Below are positions 11,907 through 12,890 of a stretch of DNA of 12,890 bases, one piece after another. Every line of letters starts with the position of its first letter. The first letter of the stretch is position 1. The stretch comes from Thermoplasmatota archaeon (lineage in GTDB: Archaea; Thermoplasmatota; Thermoplasmata; Methanomassiliicoccales; Methanomassiliicoccaceae): assembly GCA_022709105.1 (NCBI GenBank), contig JAKIXL010000030.1, forward strand, positions 1-12,890, read 5' to 3'. A program made the translations under genes and the position numbers. The notes beneath the pieces were generated by a model. That model worked only from the letters and a program-made list of their open reading frames with translations. It made no database searches and was not told where the DNA came from.

Positions 11907-12890
11907 CTAGGGTATGTATTCCTTCACCGCCTCCGCCATTTCCTTGAGCCGTCTCTGCACCAGGCCGTTGATGGTCCCCTCGGGATAGCTCCCGTCCTTT
12001 GCACGCTTCCCCGCCGGCACTCCGGTGAGCACCTCGATGCCCTCGTCTATGCTCTTCACCGCCCAGATGTGGAACTTGCCTTCCTTGATGGCCTCCACGA
12101 CCTCCTCCTTGAGCATGAGGTTGTGGACGTTGGCCCAGGGGATCATGCATCCCTGCTCGCCGGTCAGACCGAGGAGCTTGCAGGTCTCGTAGAACCCTTC
12201 GATCTTGTAGTTGACCCCGCCGATGGCCTGCACCTCTCCTTTCTGGTTCACCGAACCGGTCACGGCGATGTTCTGCCTTATCGGCACGCCTGAAAGCTCT
12301 GACAGAAGGGCGTACAGTTCGGTGCTTGACGCGCTGTCCCCGTCTATGCCGGAGTATGACTGCTCAAAGACCACCCGGGCCGACAGCGACAGCGGGAAGG
12401 TGACGGCGTACCGCTCATGCAGGAAACCGCTGATGATCATGACCCCCTTGGTATGGGTCGCGCCTCCCATCTCCGCAAGGCGCTCGATGTCGATGATGCC
12501 CTCGCGGCCGACACCGACGGAGGCGGTGATCCGGGACGGCCGGCCGAAGACGAAATCACCGACGCTCAGCACCGCCAGGCCGTTCAGTTGCCCGACCTTC
12601 TTTCCGTCCACGTCAATGAGGATGGTTCCCTCCTCGATGAACTCCTCGATCTTCTCCTGGATCATGTTGGAGCGGTAGTCCTTCTCCTCGATCTGCTTTC
12701 GTATGTGGTCCCTGGAAATCTCGGAGGCGCCATCCTCTGAAGCGTAGAAAGAGGCCTCCCGGACCATGTCCGCCACCAAGACGAACTCGGTGGACAGCTT
12801 CTCCTGGTCCTCGGCCATCCTGGAGGATTGCTCGACGACCGCCGCCAGCGCGCTGGCGTCGAGGTGCAGGAGCCCTTCCTTCAGGACCAG
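11907..12890 (-). CDS. Lon-family ATP-dependent protease, C-terminal part (COG1067-like; gene runs off the right edge)
   Basis: The 327 visible residues are the end of an AAA+ Lon-type protease. Residues 1-90 of the fragment are the helical AAA+ lid and linker (for example QIEEKDYRSNMIQEKIEEFI). The peptidase S16 domain follows. It has the catalytic serine in GIDGDSASSTELYALLSELS (S186 of the fragment) and the lysine in VNQKGEVQAIGGVNYKIEGF (K229), the Ser-Lys dyad of Lon. The reading frame is open up to the window edge, so the ATPase domain and start are outside. The block EQSYSGIDGDSAS and the run on to PWANVHNLML fit the soluble COG1067 type rather than the membrane-bound archaeal LonB. 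No membrane helix is visible here. A degradative or quality-control role is inferred from the family. Confidence 0.93.
   Translation of the reverse strand: MVLKEGLLHLDASALAAVVEQSSRMAEDQEKLSTEFVLVADMVREASFYASEDGASEISRDHIRKQIEEKDYRSNMIQEKIEEFIEEGTILIDVDGKKVGQLNGLAVLSVGDFVFGRPSRITASVGVGREGIIDIERLAEMGGATHTKGVMIISGFLHERYAVTFPLSLSARVVFEQSYSGIDGDSASSTELYALLSELSGVPIRQNIAVTGSVNQKGEVQAIGGVNYKIEGFYETCKLLGLTGEQGCMIPWANVHNLMLKEEVVEAIKEGKFHIWAVKSIDEGIEVLTGVPAGKRAKDGSYPEGTINGLVQRRLKEMAEAVKEYIP

Noticed and set aside
1..12890. CRISPR array, transposon, integrase or prophage genes
   Set aside because: I found no regular repeats with spacers, no transposase or integrase motif, and no terminal repeats.

Overview
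The window is archaeal chromosomal DNA. The evidence is an SRP54 of archaeal type, TrmY (a tRNA pseudouridine-54 methyltransferase found mainly in archaea), an archaeal-type phosphopantetheine adenylyltransferase, a DUF2116-like zinc-ribbon/membrane microprotein, and many genes whose start codon lies about 20-35 bp after a TATA-like element with no Shine-Dalgarno sequence, which suggests leaderless transcripts. The GC-rich coding sequence and the gene content fit Thermoplasmatota, with Methanomassiliicoccales or a close relative as my best guess. That placement is inference. I saw no tRNA, rRNA, CRISPR array or transposon, and the window reads as ordinary core chromosome with several small uncharacterised genes.

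Left part (1-2709): a flavodoxin-like gene cut by the window edge (minus strand), a divergent metallo-beta-lactamase-fold hydrolase, then purB (adenylosuccinate lyase) tail-to-tail with it. A 208 bp divergent promoter region separates purB from the next gene. Middle (2710-6520): a two-domain KaiC/RecA-like ATPase whose second domain has lost its P-loop, two tandem paralogous winged-helix regulators, and a long archaeal coiled-coil protein. An AT-rich intergenic stretch before the first regulator carries two palindromes with the same core (AATATC-N6-GATATT) 35 bp apart, which are strong operator candidates.

Right-centre (6521-11386): a candidate small structured RNA with its own TATA box and a T7 tail; a second MBL-fold hydrolase; srp54 overlapping trmY by 4 nt; a 54-residue zinc-finger-like protein; a flavin-binding PPOX/NimA-like protein; and a DUF2116-like microprotein 4 bp ahead of a fused adenylyltransferase/inosine-xanthosine triphosphatase. 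Right end (11387-12890, minus strand): two overlapping small cysteine-rich genes that share an unusual four-cysteine unit, then the C-terminal part of a Lon-family (COG1067-like) protease that runs off the window.

The genes serve purine synthesis, CoA synthesis, nucleotide-pool cleaning, tRNA modification, protein targeting and proteolysis, so this is mostly housekeeping. The parts least explained by known families are the candidate RNA at 6612-6691, the twin operators at 4491-4545 and the cysteine-rich pair at 11387-11847.
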